Counted from the stretch's first letter, positions 47,581 to 60,024 are shown. The stretch is DNA of 64,000 bases from Symsagittifera roscoffensis (GCF_963678635.1 NC_087062.1:94835845-94899844), one strand, 5' to 3'. Translations and numbers: made by a program. Notes: a model not told the origin generated them from the letters alone.

Positions 47581-48302
47581 AATGGGAATTTTGGCACCAA
47601 TCGCGTAAAGATATTACGCAATAACATCGTAACCAACCAATGATTTTTCTAAATAATCTTCTTGTCGGCCATAAAAGACTAATTTATTTTCTTACATTTA
47701 ATGAACACTAAACTCGGTCATCCGACAATTTGTTTAAATACTAATAATACAAATTTTTCTTTCTCGCCAAATAAAAAAAAATTAAGAGCCGATGAAAATT
47801 TTTGTTCGCTGCAACACTTAAAGTTAGTTTTTCTTTGAAAGATCAACTTTTCCATTTTTCAATAGTTTAGCAGGCTTATGAAGCATTTGAGTATCAAGGG
47901 AATTGTGAAAATTCGGACGAGCTTGATTAGTGCGTATTTTTCCTCGCCTGTCATTGGTCTCTTTGGACTTGCAGCAATGCTACATTTATCATCAAACTAT
48001 TCGCTTTCAGAATTGAAATACTTTTTGGCCTAGTATTGAAAAAAAAGCAGAGTATGGAGATGTTCCACAAAATATTATCAAAGAAAACCGGTAATTAAAG
48101 CGACGTGTAATTAAGTTTTTAATTCTCTTGAAGTTTTAGTTTTTGTTTCATCAAGATTCTTTCAGTACCAGTACAAATGGTTAAGAATTTTTTTTTTCGA
48201 ATTTGGGAAAAGTATTGCCACCATTTTGAATGATTTGCTTTATAAAATAGATGTTTTATTGCACATTGCATCTGAAATTTTCTCAATCCTTGCCTAATTG
48301 TA

Positions 48303-48834
48303 ACAAGACTGCTCGTATCAGGGCGAAACCCTGAATGTTCCGACTGCCTTTTAAGGTATTATGGAGCAGTAATAACATTAAAAATTAAATGTATTAAAAT
48401 AAAATGAAACAAATTTTTTCTAAAACTTGAATTTTTTTAAATAAAAATAATCCCCCCACACGCCATATAAAATAGAAAAAGATAGATTTCGCTACTCGTA
48501 ACAAATCAATTATGGCAAATAAGCTTCTTTCAACCAATTTGGAACTATTTTAAGACGGAATAAATTTCGCTTACGCGTTAATAGAGCGAAATTTATCGCG
48601 CGTTAATTGTCCCAAATTGGCCAAAATGGCAATCTTTAAACCTCCATAACTTTACAAAAAATGATCACAGGTGTAATATCTTTTCAAATTTGAGCTCAGG
48701 GATACATTATCTTTTGAACGATATAAAAAAATTCCGTCAAAAATGGCGAGTTAAAAAGTCGAAATTTGTCTGAAGAAAAAAAAACCCACCCCGAGCACAA
48801 ATATTCCGTTACTTTTGTACCAAAAGTCGGAACA
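48303..48834 (+). mobile_element. Helentron-like element with a matching empty site (copy l, reference)
   Basis: 532 bp, from acaagactgctcg to aaagtcggaaca. The paralogous segment at 54419 lacks it: the left flank gcctaattgta and the right flank attactgcga are joined there directly. The ends are thereby fixed to within a base, with insertion between A and A and no target duplication. Features: left hairpin (here cagggcgaaaccctg), then tgttccgact; right hairpin ctttttg-like stem (cttttg-tac-caaaag), then agtcggaaca, which is the reverse complement of tgttccgact. There is no ORF. Hairpins, subterminal inverted repeats and insertion between T and T (other strand) are Helentron and HINE traits; the assignment is inference. 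Confidence 0.85.
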
Positions 48835-49240
48835 ATTACTGCGACAATAAATATTATTAAAATAATGAAAATTTCCCAGAATAAACGGTTGATTTTCTCA
48901 GATAAATATTAGATAAAGGATTTTAGTTTGGCCTTATATTTTTAAATTTGGGTTAACCTTTGTCGGAATTGCCATATAAAGATGAATCATGAAAACTACT
49001 TAAGATAATTTCAGGAATTTTGCAACAATTTGTCGTTTGAGATGATGTTGTGACCTAACTTTATTAAAAATTGAAAAAAACTGGTATAATTAAAAGTTTG
49101 TCTCGTTAAAAAATTTTCGAGAGACGAGTCCACTGAGAACAGTGTTTCGTTTAATCCTCGAAAAAAACAAATTGACAATTTTTTTGAGTATTTGGAAGTT
49201 TCAGCTAGGTTTAAGCTTAGTTTCAGCTAAAATAAACTAG

Positions 49241-50268
49241 TTTCAGCTAGAATGATATAAAAAATTCCGTCAAATATGGCTAATTAAAAAGTCGATTTTT
49301 GTCTGAAGAAAAAAAAACCACACGAGCACAAATATTCCTTCGAGCTACAAATATTGTAGATCAACCGTACAATCCCCCCAAATCAACTTAGAAGGGAGAA
49401 AATACGGTTTTTTCATAAGCTAACTTTAAGTACAGCCTAAATTCGTACAAAAATTACCGTATTACTAAAGAAAATTGAATTGAAACATCGAATTGTTTAG
49501 TTAACAGCATAAAATTGTAATCCCCAATAAAAATGTATTAGCCAATTTTATTTGCTCGTTTGTATAAGTTGCAGGTTTTATACAGAGTTGTTTTCAGAAT
49601 TAGTGCATGATTGGGGAGGGCATTATACGGCAGGTTACTTAGGGGGGATATTGTACAGTTAATCCTCCCGTTTTCTTCGAAAGTCAGAACAATCAACAAA
49701 TTACCCCAGTCATAGAAAAATAAACAGACTTAATTTAAAAAGTTTTGATTAAAATTGATGAACATTTGAGAAAACTTGAATCTTCTGAAAAATTGCGCAA
49801 AACAGCGTAAATTGAGAAAAGAAATCAAGAAATTTAAACAGAGATAAAGATGGTTAGTTATAAGTGATAGAAAAATGTGGTATGAAAACCCATTTTTAAT
49901 TCAGGTCGGATGATTTTTCAAGTAATTCTCAAGACAAATAATGAGTTCAAAATCTATTTCAGGGTCAGTTAGCGACGGTTAGTATTTTACTCGAGATTAA
50001 AGCGCAATAAGGTAGAGTTTGCTTAAAATAGCAATTCATTCTAGGAGTGGTCTCGCAATTTAAATCAGTACCACTTCTGTAATGTTGCAGTAAAATTACA
50101 GTACTGCATCGGACTCTGTACAGCGCAACCGTAACTTTGCTCAGAGATGAAATCAGAGATAAACATCAGAGTACTAAATTACTCCTGTAGTTGAGCTGTT
50201 TTTGGACTTTAAAAAATGACACGACAGAGACAATTATTCGTTATGAATATTGTTGCGCACTCAAAAAT
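49241..50268. repeat. Partial 1.5-kb unit between the two segmental copies
   Basis: 49254-49335 is a scrap of the Helentron-like family (aaaaattccgtcaaatatggc to gagcacaaatattcc). About 49770-50268 matches 43660-44205 and 51220-51770 (for example, tggtctcgca...aaatcagta and tgtagttgagctgttttt). No gene seen. Confidence 0.7.
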
Positions 50269-53200
50269 AGGTCACAATCTAGTTTCAAACTTTTGATCTG
50301 TCACTTAATTAGTATCGCATTTACATTTGCACTAAACCTCCTGGACATTTTGCCGATCTCTGATAAGCAAATAAACACACCTTAAACGTAGTAGTTATGA
50401 CACCTCTAACTCCTGGTGAGTAGATGGGTGAATAGGAGCTCGGATGGGAGCAGAAGCAAAACAGGGTATTAATTGATAATAATGCTGGAAAAATTAATTT
50501 CATTTGGTGTAAAAAAAAAGAAGATTTTTAATTTTGTGAAAAACTTATTGGATTCTCTATCAGTTCAATTGGCTGCGAAAAACTTCTATAATATTTTAGA
50601 TAACTATACAAGTCCATGTTCATTATTATTCTCCCGTTGTTCAACTAAAATTAAACGGAATGCATTTTTTCGCTGAAATTTCAATATTTGCAAACAATAA
50701 CTCATACAAATCGGGTTACTGGTAAAATAATTGGGAAGTTAGAAAATTAAAAAACATCGAGAGGAACAACATGAGTTTTCAACAACATGAACAATTTGCA
50801 ATAATTGATTCATTGATCAATTAAAAGTTGAACTTTTGATATCCAAACATTTACAATTCAATTTCAGATAGATGATGTTTGAGAATTTTGATTTTCTTTA
50901 GCGAAAAGATTATCAAAACGCGATTCAAAACCTGTCAGTTGGGCTAGATTATCACGAGCATGAAAACACGCCAAAAGATTCTTCTGCTAAACTTACTTTT
51001 GAAGATGTACTATCAATCAATCGAAATCAACTTTAAACAGTATTGCTTTTTTCAGCATTCAATTACACAAACTTTAAAATGGTGGTTTACTGAAAATAGG
51101 CAATCAATTAGCAAATGCAAAACATTTTTCTGTAGTGAGGCAAAAAGAAAATCAATTTTTTAAACAAAATATATAACAAAACAGAAAATTACCAAACATG
51201 ATTAAAAGTTGTTTTGAGAAAACTTGAAAATATTGAGAAACTGCGCGTAGCCGTTAAAATTTAGAGAGATTTTATGAGTGATTGAGGGACGACTAATTAT
51301 AAGTTATGAAAAATTTGGTATAAGCAGCCTAATTTTAATTCAGGTTAGATGGTGTTTAAAGTCAAAACCTCGAACCGGGCTATGTAATTCTCGAGTCGAT
51401 TGATTGCTTCAAAATTAAAAGCAAGTTCAGTTGGCTATGATTGTAGTCAACTCGTGGTTCAAAGGCATACAAAAATGTTTGCTGAAAACAAATATAGATT
51501 CCCGGAATGGTCTCGCAGTGCAAATCAGTACTACTTCAGTAATGTTCGAGTGAAATTGCAGTACTGCATCCTACTATGTACAGTGCAACTGTACTTTTGC
51601 TCAGAGATTGAGTCAGATATAAACATCCAAGTACAGTTTTTTTTTGCTGTAGTTGAGCTGTTTTTGAACCTAATTTTGGATCAATTGAATAATTATTAAA
51701 GCAGAGAAACTTTTTCGTTATGAACATGCGCACGCAAAATTATGCAACCACCTAGATTCAAACTTTCGGCTTGTCACTTTTTTTTTTACTAAAGACCGTT
51801 ATAACCTATACTTCAAACCTCCTGGTCTCTTAGGCAATTGTGAGGCAATCTCTGATAAGAAAATGAATACATTTCAAATGCAGCAACAGCTTGTGCACCT
51901 CTAACTCATAGAGGGAAGGTGTTAGGGTTTTTTAGTGGACAGAGTCCGGGTAGGAGCAGGAGCAAAATCGAAAAAGAAACTTAACTTAAGTTAAAAACAT
52001 TAATTTCAACCAAACTCGAACGTTTTTCATTTTTTCAGTCCTTCTCCCACCCATGTGTATTTACTGACCTTGTTAATTGGGTTGGAGTAACAACATATTT
52101 TTTTTCAAATAAATTTTATCAAGTTTTTATTTAGCAAATGCAGATTCAAGCGAATAACAAAACTCCAGAAAAATTTAGATAACTGATTTAATTCTTTATC
52201 AATTCAATTGGTGAAGAAAAAATCTAAAAAATCTTAGAACGCTTTACAAGTCGGCTCGTTTTTACTCCCGTTATTCAACATAAGTTGAGTGATTAAAGTT
52301 GAGTAAAGTTGAGGATAATGACAACCAAAATTTTGTCGAAGTTTTACTTTTTTCAAACAAAAACTCAAGCAATTAGGGTTGCTGGTCAAATAATAAAGAG
52401 ATTCCAAAGCCAAAAAAAAACAGAAAAAGGTCAACATGGAACATTTTTTGCGAAGCATGATTCAGAGATCAAACAGAGGTTGAAGTTTTGATATCCCAAA
52501 ACTTTTATTTCATTTTCGGACTGATGATGTTTGAGATTTTTGTTTCAAAAAGAGAACCAAGAGCTGTCGATTGAGCTTGTTTAGCATGAGCAAAACCCAG
52601 GCAAAAAAAAATTTTCCGTCCTTGAAAAAAACTTTTTAGGAAAAACTTGTCTTGAATATTTACCATTGAACAATTGAAATCAACTTTAATCAGTATTGAT
52701 TTTTTTCAGCTGTCAACTACACCTTACACAAGGTTAAAACTGATAAGATTGTAACAATAAGCTAAAAATAAGCAAAGGCAACACATTTGTCAGCAGTAAG
52801 ACAGAAAAAAAATGTTTGTAGATAATTAGTTTGTAGAGCAAGCCATTTTCTAATTTTAAGGTTTCTGTAGAATTTTGGTCGTTTAATATACGTCGCTTAC
52901 AATGAAACTTTTTTTCAACGAAACTATCAACGAAATTATGTTATGGAATCTTGATTTCTTTAGTCGAAAACCACAATAATCATTCTGTAATGGTTTCTTA
53001 ATTTGGCGCAATTTCGTGCATTTTCCCAGAAGAGAGTAAAAGTTTTCACTTCTTGCTTTCGTTGACATTATAGGGTATCATCAAGTTTTTTGCTGACAAA
53101 TCACGTTTAACTATTCGATCAAACCATTTTGCTCCCATTCCAGTCTACTCTAAAGAAATCGAGCGTTATATAATCATTTTTTTATGGTCTAACGCAGCAA

Positions 53201-54821
53201 AGACGTGGTAAAAATTTTAACATGTCGCCTGGCAGATAACTGTTGTCACTGCGGTTTTGTTGCGTTCATTTCATTTTAAATGAAAATCATTCGCTTCCAT
53301 TGCTCTGCGCTTAGTAATTATTGGTCGTCTCATTGTCAAGTATATTGAACTGGTATTCATTTCTAAACTACCAGTTAATGGATATTATTTGCTTCTGAGA
53401 AAATCATATTTGATTTCAAGCAGTCGTTGTTTAATGTGATGAAAACTGTAATGTGACCAAATATAAGTGTTTACTAGTTTTTTTTACAGATGAGTTATAC
53501 AAAATCTTTATCAGCAAACTGAGGAAAATGTCTTTCTGATTGAATTTTAATTCTATTTTTTGATTTGACACTTGTTGGGACCAATGGGGCAGTTTTATGA
53601 AGCGTTTGAGTATTGAGGTAATTGTGACAATTCGGACGAGCTTGATTAGTTTCAAATTTTTCATCTAAACAAACTTTTCTGATTAGTGCGTATTTTTCCT
53701 TGATTCGAAAGATATTGTTGCACTGAGATCAAATTTGAAAAGATATTTCACCTGTGATCATGTTTCGTAAAGTTATGGGGGTTTGAAGATTGCAATTTTG
53801 GCCAATTTGGGACAATTAACGCGCGATATATTTCGCGCTATTAACGCGCAAGCGGAGAGTTAATCCGTCTTAAAATCGTTCCAAATTGGTTGAAAGAAGC
53901 TTAATTGCCATAATTGATTAGTTACAAGGAGCAAAATCTATCGTTTTCTATTTTATATGGCGTGTGGGGGGATGATTTTCAAAAAAAATTTCAAATTTTA
54001 GAAAAAAAAGTTTCATTTTATTTTATTTCATTTATTTTTTTAATGTTATTAATGCTCCATAAAACCTTAAAAGCAGTCGGAACATTCAGGGCTTCGCCCT
54101 GATACGAGCAGTCTTGTTCGCTTTCAGAATTGAAATACTTTTTGGCCTAGTATTGAAAAAAAGCAGAGTATGGAGATGTTCCACAAAAATTATCTGGGAA
54201 AACCTGTAATTAAAGCGACGTGTAATTAAGTTTTCAATTCTCGTGAAGTTTTATTTTTTGTTTTATCAAGATTCTTTCAGTACCAGTACAAATGGTTAAG
54301 AAATTTTTTTTTCGAATTTGAGAAAAGTATTTCCACCATTTTGAATGATTTGCTTTATAAAATAGATGTTTTTATTGCACTTTGCATCTGAAATTTTCTC
54401 AATCATTGCCTAATTGTAATTACTGCGACGATAAATATTATTAAAATAATGAAAATGTCCCAGAATAAACCGTTGATTTTCTCAGATAAATATTAGATAA
54501 AGGATTTTAGTTTGGCCTTATATTTTTAAAATTGGGTTAACCTTTGTCGGAAATGCCATATAAAGATGAATCATGAAATTTACTTAAGATCATTTCAGGG
54601 ATGTTGCAACAGTTTGTCATTTGAGATGATGTTGTGACCTAACTTTATTAAAAATTGAAAAAAAACTGGTATAATTAAAAGTTTGTCTCGTCAAAAAATT
54701 TTCGAGAGATGAGTCCAATGAGAACAGTGTTTCATTTAATCCTCGAAAAAAATAAATTCAAAATTTTTTAGAGTATTTGGAAGCTTCAGCTAGGTTTTAG
54801 CTTAGTTTCAGCTAAAATAAA
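50269..54821. repeat. Large segmental duplication, copy 2
   Basis: Paralog of 42703-49240 without the hAT element, its duplicated flank, or the Helentron-like insertion at 48303. Instead it carries a truncated reverse Helentron-like copy at 53702-54117. ORFs at 50473-50676, 50960-51163, 51400-51699 and others match those of copy 1 only as repeated DNA. Confidence 0.85.
53702..54117 (-). mobile_element. Helentron-like element, truncated, reverse (copy n)
   Basis: Keeps the left end with a perfect hairpin (cagggcttcgccctg on the plus strand) and ends gcagtcttgt, but lacks the right end. It begins abruptly at gattcgaaagatattg. Confidence 0.8.
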
Positions 54822-55054
54822 CATTGCTTTTGATTTTCAAAGTAATATGAAAACACGCCATAGCTCAAACTAGAGCAATTTTTCTCTTATTATAATTTTC
54901 TGAGAGAAAAAGTACAAATTTCTATAATGCAGAAACCACAAAAAACTAGTACAATTATTCTTCCATGATACTAAGAAGAAAAACGTTTTGGTTCATTTTA
55001 TTTTCTACAATTGTAATTTTCTACATATTGTAGAGCTTTCCCCATAAAATGACA

Positions 55055-55587
55055 ACAAGACTGCTCGTATCAGGGCGAAGCCCTGAATTTTCCGACTGCC
55101 TTTTAAGGTTTAGGGAGCATCAGCAAAAGCATAAAAAAACTAAATGAAATAAAATAAAATGAGAATTTTTTCTAAAATTTGAAATTTTTTGTAAAAATCA
55201 TCCCCCCACACGCCATATAAAGTACAAAAAGAGATTTCGTTCCTTGTAACAAATCAATTATGGCAAATAAGCTTCGTTCAACCAATTTGGAACGATTTAT
55301 AAGACGGATTAAATCTCCGCTTACGCGTTAATAGCGCGTTAATTGTCCCAAATTGGTCAAAATGGCCAAAATGGCAATTTTTAAACCCTCATAACTCTAC
55401 GAAAAATTATCACAGGTGAAATATCTTTTCAAATTTAAGCTCAAGACAACAATACCTTTTGAATGATATAAAAAAATTCCGTCAAAAATATAAAAATGGC
55501 TAGTTAAAAAGTCGAAATTTGTCTGAAGAAAAAAAAACCCACCCCGAGCACAAATATTCCGTTACTTTCGTATCGAAAGTCGGAACA
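55055..55587 (+). mobile_element. Helentron-like element, full length (copy o)
   Basis: 533 bp with both hairpins perfect: cagggc-gaa-gccctg and ctttcg-tat-cgaaag. The flanks give ...aaaatgaca|attagcaag, again an A|A insertion point without duplication. By eye it is the cleanest copy. Confidence 0.85.
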
Positions 55588-56752
55588 ATTAGCAAGACTC
55601 AAGACTTCAGTAACCTTCGTGTTATTTATATGGTTTGCATCGGGCGATTCTTTCTGAGTGTTTTAGCATAATTGAAAGATCCAACTGTATCTGACGTATT
55701 TTTCGATAAATCCGCCAGCAATTTATCAAAATTCATATCAAGAAGTGTTTGCCGAGCTCTTTCATTGATTCGTCATGATATTTTTGACCAAGAGTAGTAT
55801 GATTTGTTTTTGGCAGATTCCGTTTTTATTTGACTACAGAATTGGTTCCTGGATAAGTCCTTGATTTGATGAATGTAATGTTTTGCTCTGCAAACTTTTT
55901 GTCAGCGTCCTTAGTATCGACTTTATCACGAGACGAAAACCAGCTTTTTGATTTGCAATTAGCACTTGCGAAACACAATTTGGGGTAACTGTATAAATGC
56001 TCAACCTAGAGTAATAAACAAAACCAAGTTTTTCTTAATCAGGCTTCCATTATATACAGTGGTTCCTAAATTAAATTTTTCAGAAATTTCTATAATTTCA
56101 TTTTTTGTCGCGAAATAAACAAACTTTAATATAAACGCAGTTTTCTGGTTCACGGCACACCGGGGATGTCAGACCTTCAGACCTTCAAGGCGTTCTCAGT
56201 CACGTCCAATCCTAAGTATTGTCATACTAAGGGCATCCCGATTAATTTTGCCATGTAACAAATGTTAGTTTTGAATAGTCATGCAATCTTTCAACGAATG
56301 TCTCTCTAATTCATAAACGTTTGCCTCCAGATAATGCACTCGATTATTGAGGCACAAAACGTTAAAGTATTTTCCCTTAAGGCTTTCAAATAACGCCCTT
56401 GTATTAGAATCAATAGATTCTTTCACGTTTTTGATTTTTGAATGGAACACTGACGTCGTTTTTGCTGTTTTTTTTGCGTTGGTTGCAAGCGTAAAGCAAG
56501 AGATTTAGAACCAACCATACATCGAGTTCGTTACAAGAAATAAATGTCGTAACCTAATTTTGAAATGATTCATTACACTCCCCTCTTAAGTCGTGACTCC
56601 AGCTGAACTAAAACGGTTCCAACCCGTTTTTCTAGTGTTCAGAATGAACAGATTGAAGTTTATTCTTTCTAGCTAGTCATTGAATATCAAATTTCCATCG
56701 CCAATCACGCTAGTTTCCAAAATCTCAACGAATTAACCATAAATAACACTTT
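55588..56752. other. No recognisable gene
   Basis: AT-rich DNA. A minus-strand ORF of 61 residues (56265-56450, KIKNVKESIDSNTRALFESL...) has a coiled-coil look, but is too short to support. Confidence 0.45.
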
Positions 56753-56960
56753 CAGGGGCGGATTTAGGGGAGGCGGAGGTGCTGGACCCCCCCCCCCCCC
56801 CCTCTTCCTCAGGGATTCGACCCCCTGCCGACCCAAAGGGTCCTTGCTTTGTACTATTTTCCAGTATCCATTTTTGGTGATTGACCCTAAAAATGTTCTA
56901 GAGGCGCCTTTGGCGCCAATATATACTAATTTTGAGGGGGGAGCGCGCGCCAAAAAAACG
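56753..56960 (+). mobile_element. hAT-like MITE end or dispersed repeat
   Basis: Starts caggggcggatttaggggag, a type of end widespread in hAT-related MITEs, followed by a C run (about 56787-56802). Related to 39425-39640. The far end is not clear, so limits are approximate. Confidence 0.5.
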
Positions 56961-57689
56961 CAATTTTTTGGTCAAAATTTTTCAAAACTGCCTTAAAACG
57001 CGGCGCAAGAAATTTGGCCAAAATAGGGACAAAAAGTGCTTTGGGAGAGCTCCAAAAAATCAAATTTGAGTCAAAACATTCTGCTTAACTGTGTAGCAAT
57101 CTAACTGTGTAGCAATTCTGCTTAACTGTGTAGCAAATTTAACGACAAATTTTAGACTTTTCAACATGGACAAAGTTTTTACACCATCTGAAAAAACTGG
57201 CATCTTGAGCTCAAAATTTGAAGTGTTTTCAGTTCCAATTATTTTTTGCAATGATAGAAAGAATTGAAAGTTAAGAATAATTAGTTGCGCAAAATTTTCT
57301 TCCAACGTCTAGTGCAGGCCACAAGCTAATCCGACTCAGCAATAAGTTCAAAACTTCTGCAAATTGCTTTAATGGCAATAAAATTTACTTGTTTACTCGA
57401 GTTTGTTTTCTCTTTCAGCTTATTACAAAAACAAACTACACTATTTTGCAAAGAACTTCAAATCATTGAAAATTGGTAAAATTTGATATTTAATCATAAT
57501 TCACATAATTTGTGCAACCACCGTTAGATTTTTTTTAAATTTGTTACATATATCAGTACTGTAGAATTGGTGATTCTACTGTATTACATGCTATAGTAAC
57601 CTGGGCGTAAGACTGATTCGTCATCAAGTTAAGATTGAATTAAAACTTGTAATTGCTTCAGTTCATGGAATTAATCCTCCTTCTTAGCA
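56961..57689. other. No recognisable gene
   Basis: Contains three close repeats of aactgtgtagcaa at about 57087-57137 and an 81-residue minus-strand ORF (57060-57305) without known similarity. Confidence 0.45.
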
Positions 57690-58400
57690 AAAATAGGCAA
57701 TGGAATAGCTCCCAGCAACTCCCCCCAACTCGGGAGCTACTGGAGCGAACTTTACGAAATTCAATGGGGTGATACTAGAGATGATTTGACCCGGGCATGC
57801 AAAGGGCCGGACCCGCTCGACCCCCCGAGGCCGAATGATAACGGTTCCCGGAAGTTCAAATGGCCCCACCGGAAATCCTTAACTACTGGTTTGATTGAGC
57901 TCATTCTTATGTATGTGGTAGCCCTAGGCGAGGGAAGCTTAAGTTTGAAGTTTCGGAACCCCAAGGTCACCCCGACCCGATTTATGCCCTAAGCAAACAA
58001 ACCCCCGCCCGACTTCCGGAGGCTGTTCCTCAAACCCCAATGACCCTAGGGAGCTGAAATTTACAGGGATGATAGATAGTGACATGGTAAATCGTATGTT
58101 AGGATAAGGACCCGATTGGATGACAAGGGCACGGGCTATTAGCACTTGGGAAAATCACCCCTTGGAGGTGTTAATAAGCAATTTGCGAAAAATAATGCGC
58201 GAGGGCATATCGATTTTATGGCATTTATGTGTAGTATGATCCACCCCGGTAAAATGGACCCCTGTAAGTCTTAGTTCCCAGTTGACCTTTCCGGTGCTAA
58301 TTGACCTTTTCCGGGAAAAGTGATAATGGACCTTGAAATTGGGATAACTTGGGATGTATTTGTCAGATATGGACAAAACTTGGTAGATAGGACCCCTATG
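57690..58400 (-). repeat. CCGGAAGT-rich dispersed repeat, copy 2
   Basis: Reverse-oriented homolog of 22888-23660, diverged by perhaps a quarter of positions by eye. It keeps cccgggcaaatca-type and ccggaagt motifs. Like the other copy, it has only broken short ORFs. Confidence 0.7.
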
Positions 58401-59932
58401 TGACCTCGAGCCGATTACGGGAGATTTGACCCCGGGTTGACCTCTATTTGACCTTTCGCAGTTTTAGCCCCATAACCCTTAAATTCAGCACCGGAAGTTA
58501 ACCCAAATCATATGTTTGGTAATCAGGAAGGGTAATGGAGCTATTTTATGGATCTTGGGCGGTGATTAGTAGGTATGGGATTTTGTTTAGGCATTTCCCT
58601 GAATTCGATGGAATATTTTGGTTTAATGTAAAGTGGTATATTTTGGAATTATTAAGAGTTACCTAAACAAACATTGGGTTCAATTTAACTTGGTGATTGA
58701 ACTATTAATAGAAAATACGTCAATGGCACAGAAAAGTAGTCGCATATTATTTTGGCGGTATAAACACGGGAAAAGGGGAATTAAATAATCTGAATGTTAG
58801 GAATGTACAGGATATTCCATTGGCTTCTGGAGGGTATTTTATTGACTCGATTGGACCCCAGTTAAGGGAACGGCAAACCCTGAAGGTCGATCAGGTTGAA
58901 ATTTGAATAGGTTACGTATGGGAATTTTCGGATTATGATAAACGGGAAATTAAGTTCACTGGGAAATTATCCCAGTCACGGGAAAAGGGCAAAAGATACG
59001 GGAAATTTAAATAAAGTCCTTGGGCATTTTGATATGTAAATATAGCTTGAATTAAGTTGAAGTTGCATTTGTTATTTGCTTAGCATAGCTTTGGTTGGCA
59101 TTTTGAACTTGGCATTTAAATTAATGTGATCATGCTGGGTTTAAGAACTGGAACGCTGCGTAGGAGGCACATCAGTAAAAATTAAGACTTATGCGGAATG
59201 TCAGAACTCTAACTATAACTAAAACTCAAATAGACAAATATTATAGAGAATAGCAAGCAGCTTATCCTTAAGCAGAACAGAGTGAGCTACTATTAAGAGT
59301 AGTTGGTTCTCAGTTAGTTAGAGAACAAATTGGGCTACAAGCTAAGGTAGTCGCTTGATTCTCAAAGTCAACAGAGAACGAAAGTGGACGAAGACTAAGT
59401 AAGTCGGTTGGAAGAATTTCAAAAAGCCTTAAAGCAACAACTTCGTGAAAGTTGTTAATTTATCGGGTGAGGTGATTTCTTTCTAAAGTACTTTCGGGAT
59501 TAAACTGTAGCTCTGAAGATAATTAGGGTTGAAAATAACTGACTGTTGAAGGCAGTTAGTTAGTTAGTTAATATAAATCGCAGACCCTTTTCTTTAATTG
59601 AACGATTAATTTATATTCCAGCCATTTATAGGCTACTCTGTATTTAGTTATATTTATTTCTTAAGTCATTCTTATTATTGGAAATTTTGTTGCGATCGAC
59701 TATTGATTGACGAGTGAGATACAGTCGGAAGAGCACAGATCACGGGGCAAGCAGCATAGTACGATACAGAGAAACCAACCACCAAATCAACCCTTTTGGG
59801 ATTGTAAACAGTACCGGGAATCGGTTGCCCCACTGACCCCAGTACTAAAGGGAACATATTGCGGCGGTGCGAGGGACAATAGCGAGTGAGAAAAGCCGGC
59901 CTAGAGATATTGTGAATTCCCCTGCGTTTACA
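58401..59932 (+). other. Likely 5' LTR and leader of the Ty3/gypsy element, plus unassigned DNA
   Basis: No gene seen. The 3' limit of an LTR is suggested by tttaca at 59927-59932, directly before a primer-binding-site-like sequence. The LTR start cannot be set because the 3' LTR lies beyond the window. A ttag repeat occurs near 59560. Confidence 0.35.
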
Positions 59933-59933
59933 G

Positions 59934-59950
59934 TGGCGCTCCTGGGTGGG
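59934..59950 (+). promoter_or_regulatory. Candidate primer-binding site
   Basis: tggcgctcctgggtggg follows tttacag. TGGCGC is the commonest start of tRNA-complementary primer sites in Ty3/gypsy elements, and its place about 90 nt before gag fits. The tRNA is not identified. Confidence 0.5.
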
Positions 59951-60024
59951 CGCTGTTCTGGATTGTAGTTGCAACGACTATTTGTGCGTGAATACGAGCA
60001 TTGCGAACGAACGATTGACAAGCG

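Larger units (their letters stand above)
42703..49240. repeat. Large segmental duplication, copy 1
   Basis: Matches 50269-54821 in order and orientation (ttttgatctgtcacttaatt at about 42728 and 50294; cagctaaaataaac at 49240 and 54821). Relative to copy 2 it additionally contains a hAT insertion with a duplicated 325-bp flank, and a Helentron-like element at 48303. Within it, 42703-44205 and 44205-45360 are themselves diverged repeats of a roughly 1.5-kb unit. The short ORFs inside (42627-42821, 42909-43112, 43395-43598, 43835-44086, 44740-44988) recur because the DNA repeats and resemble no family. Confidence 0.85.
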
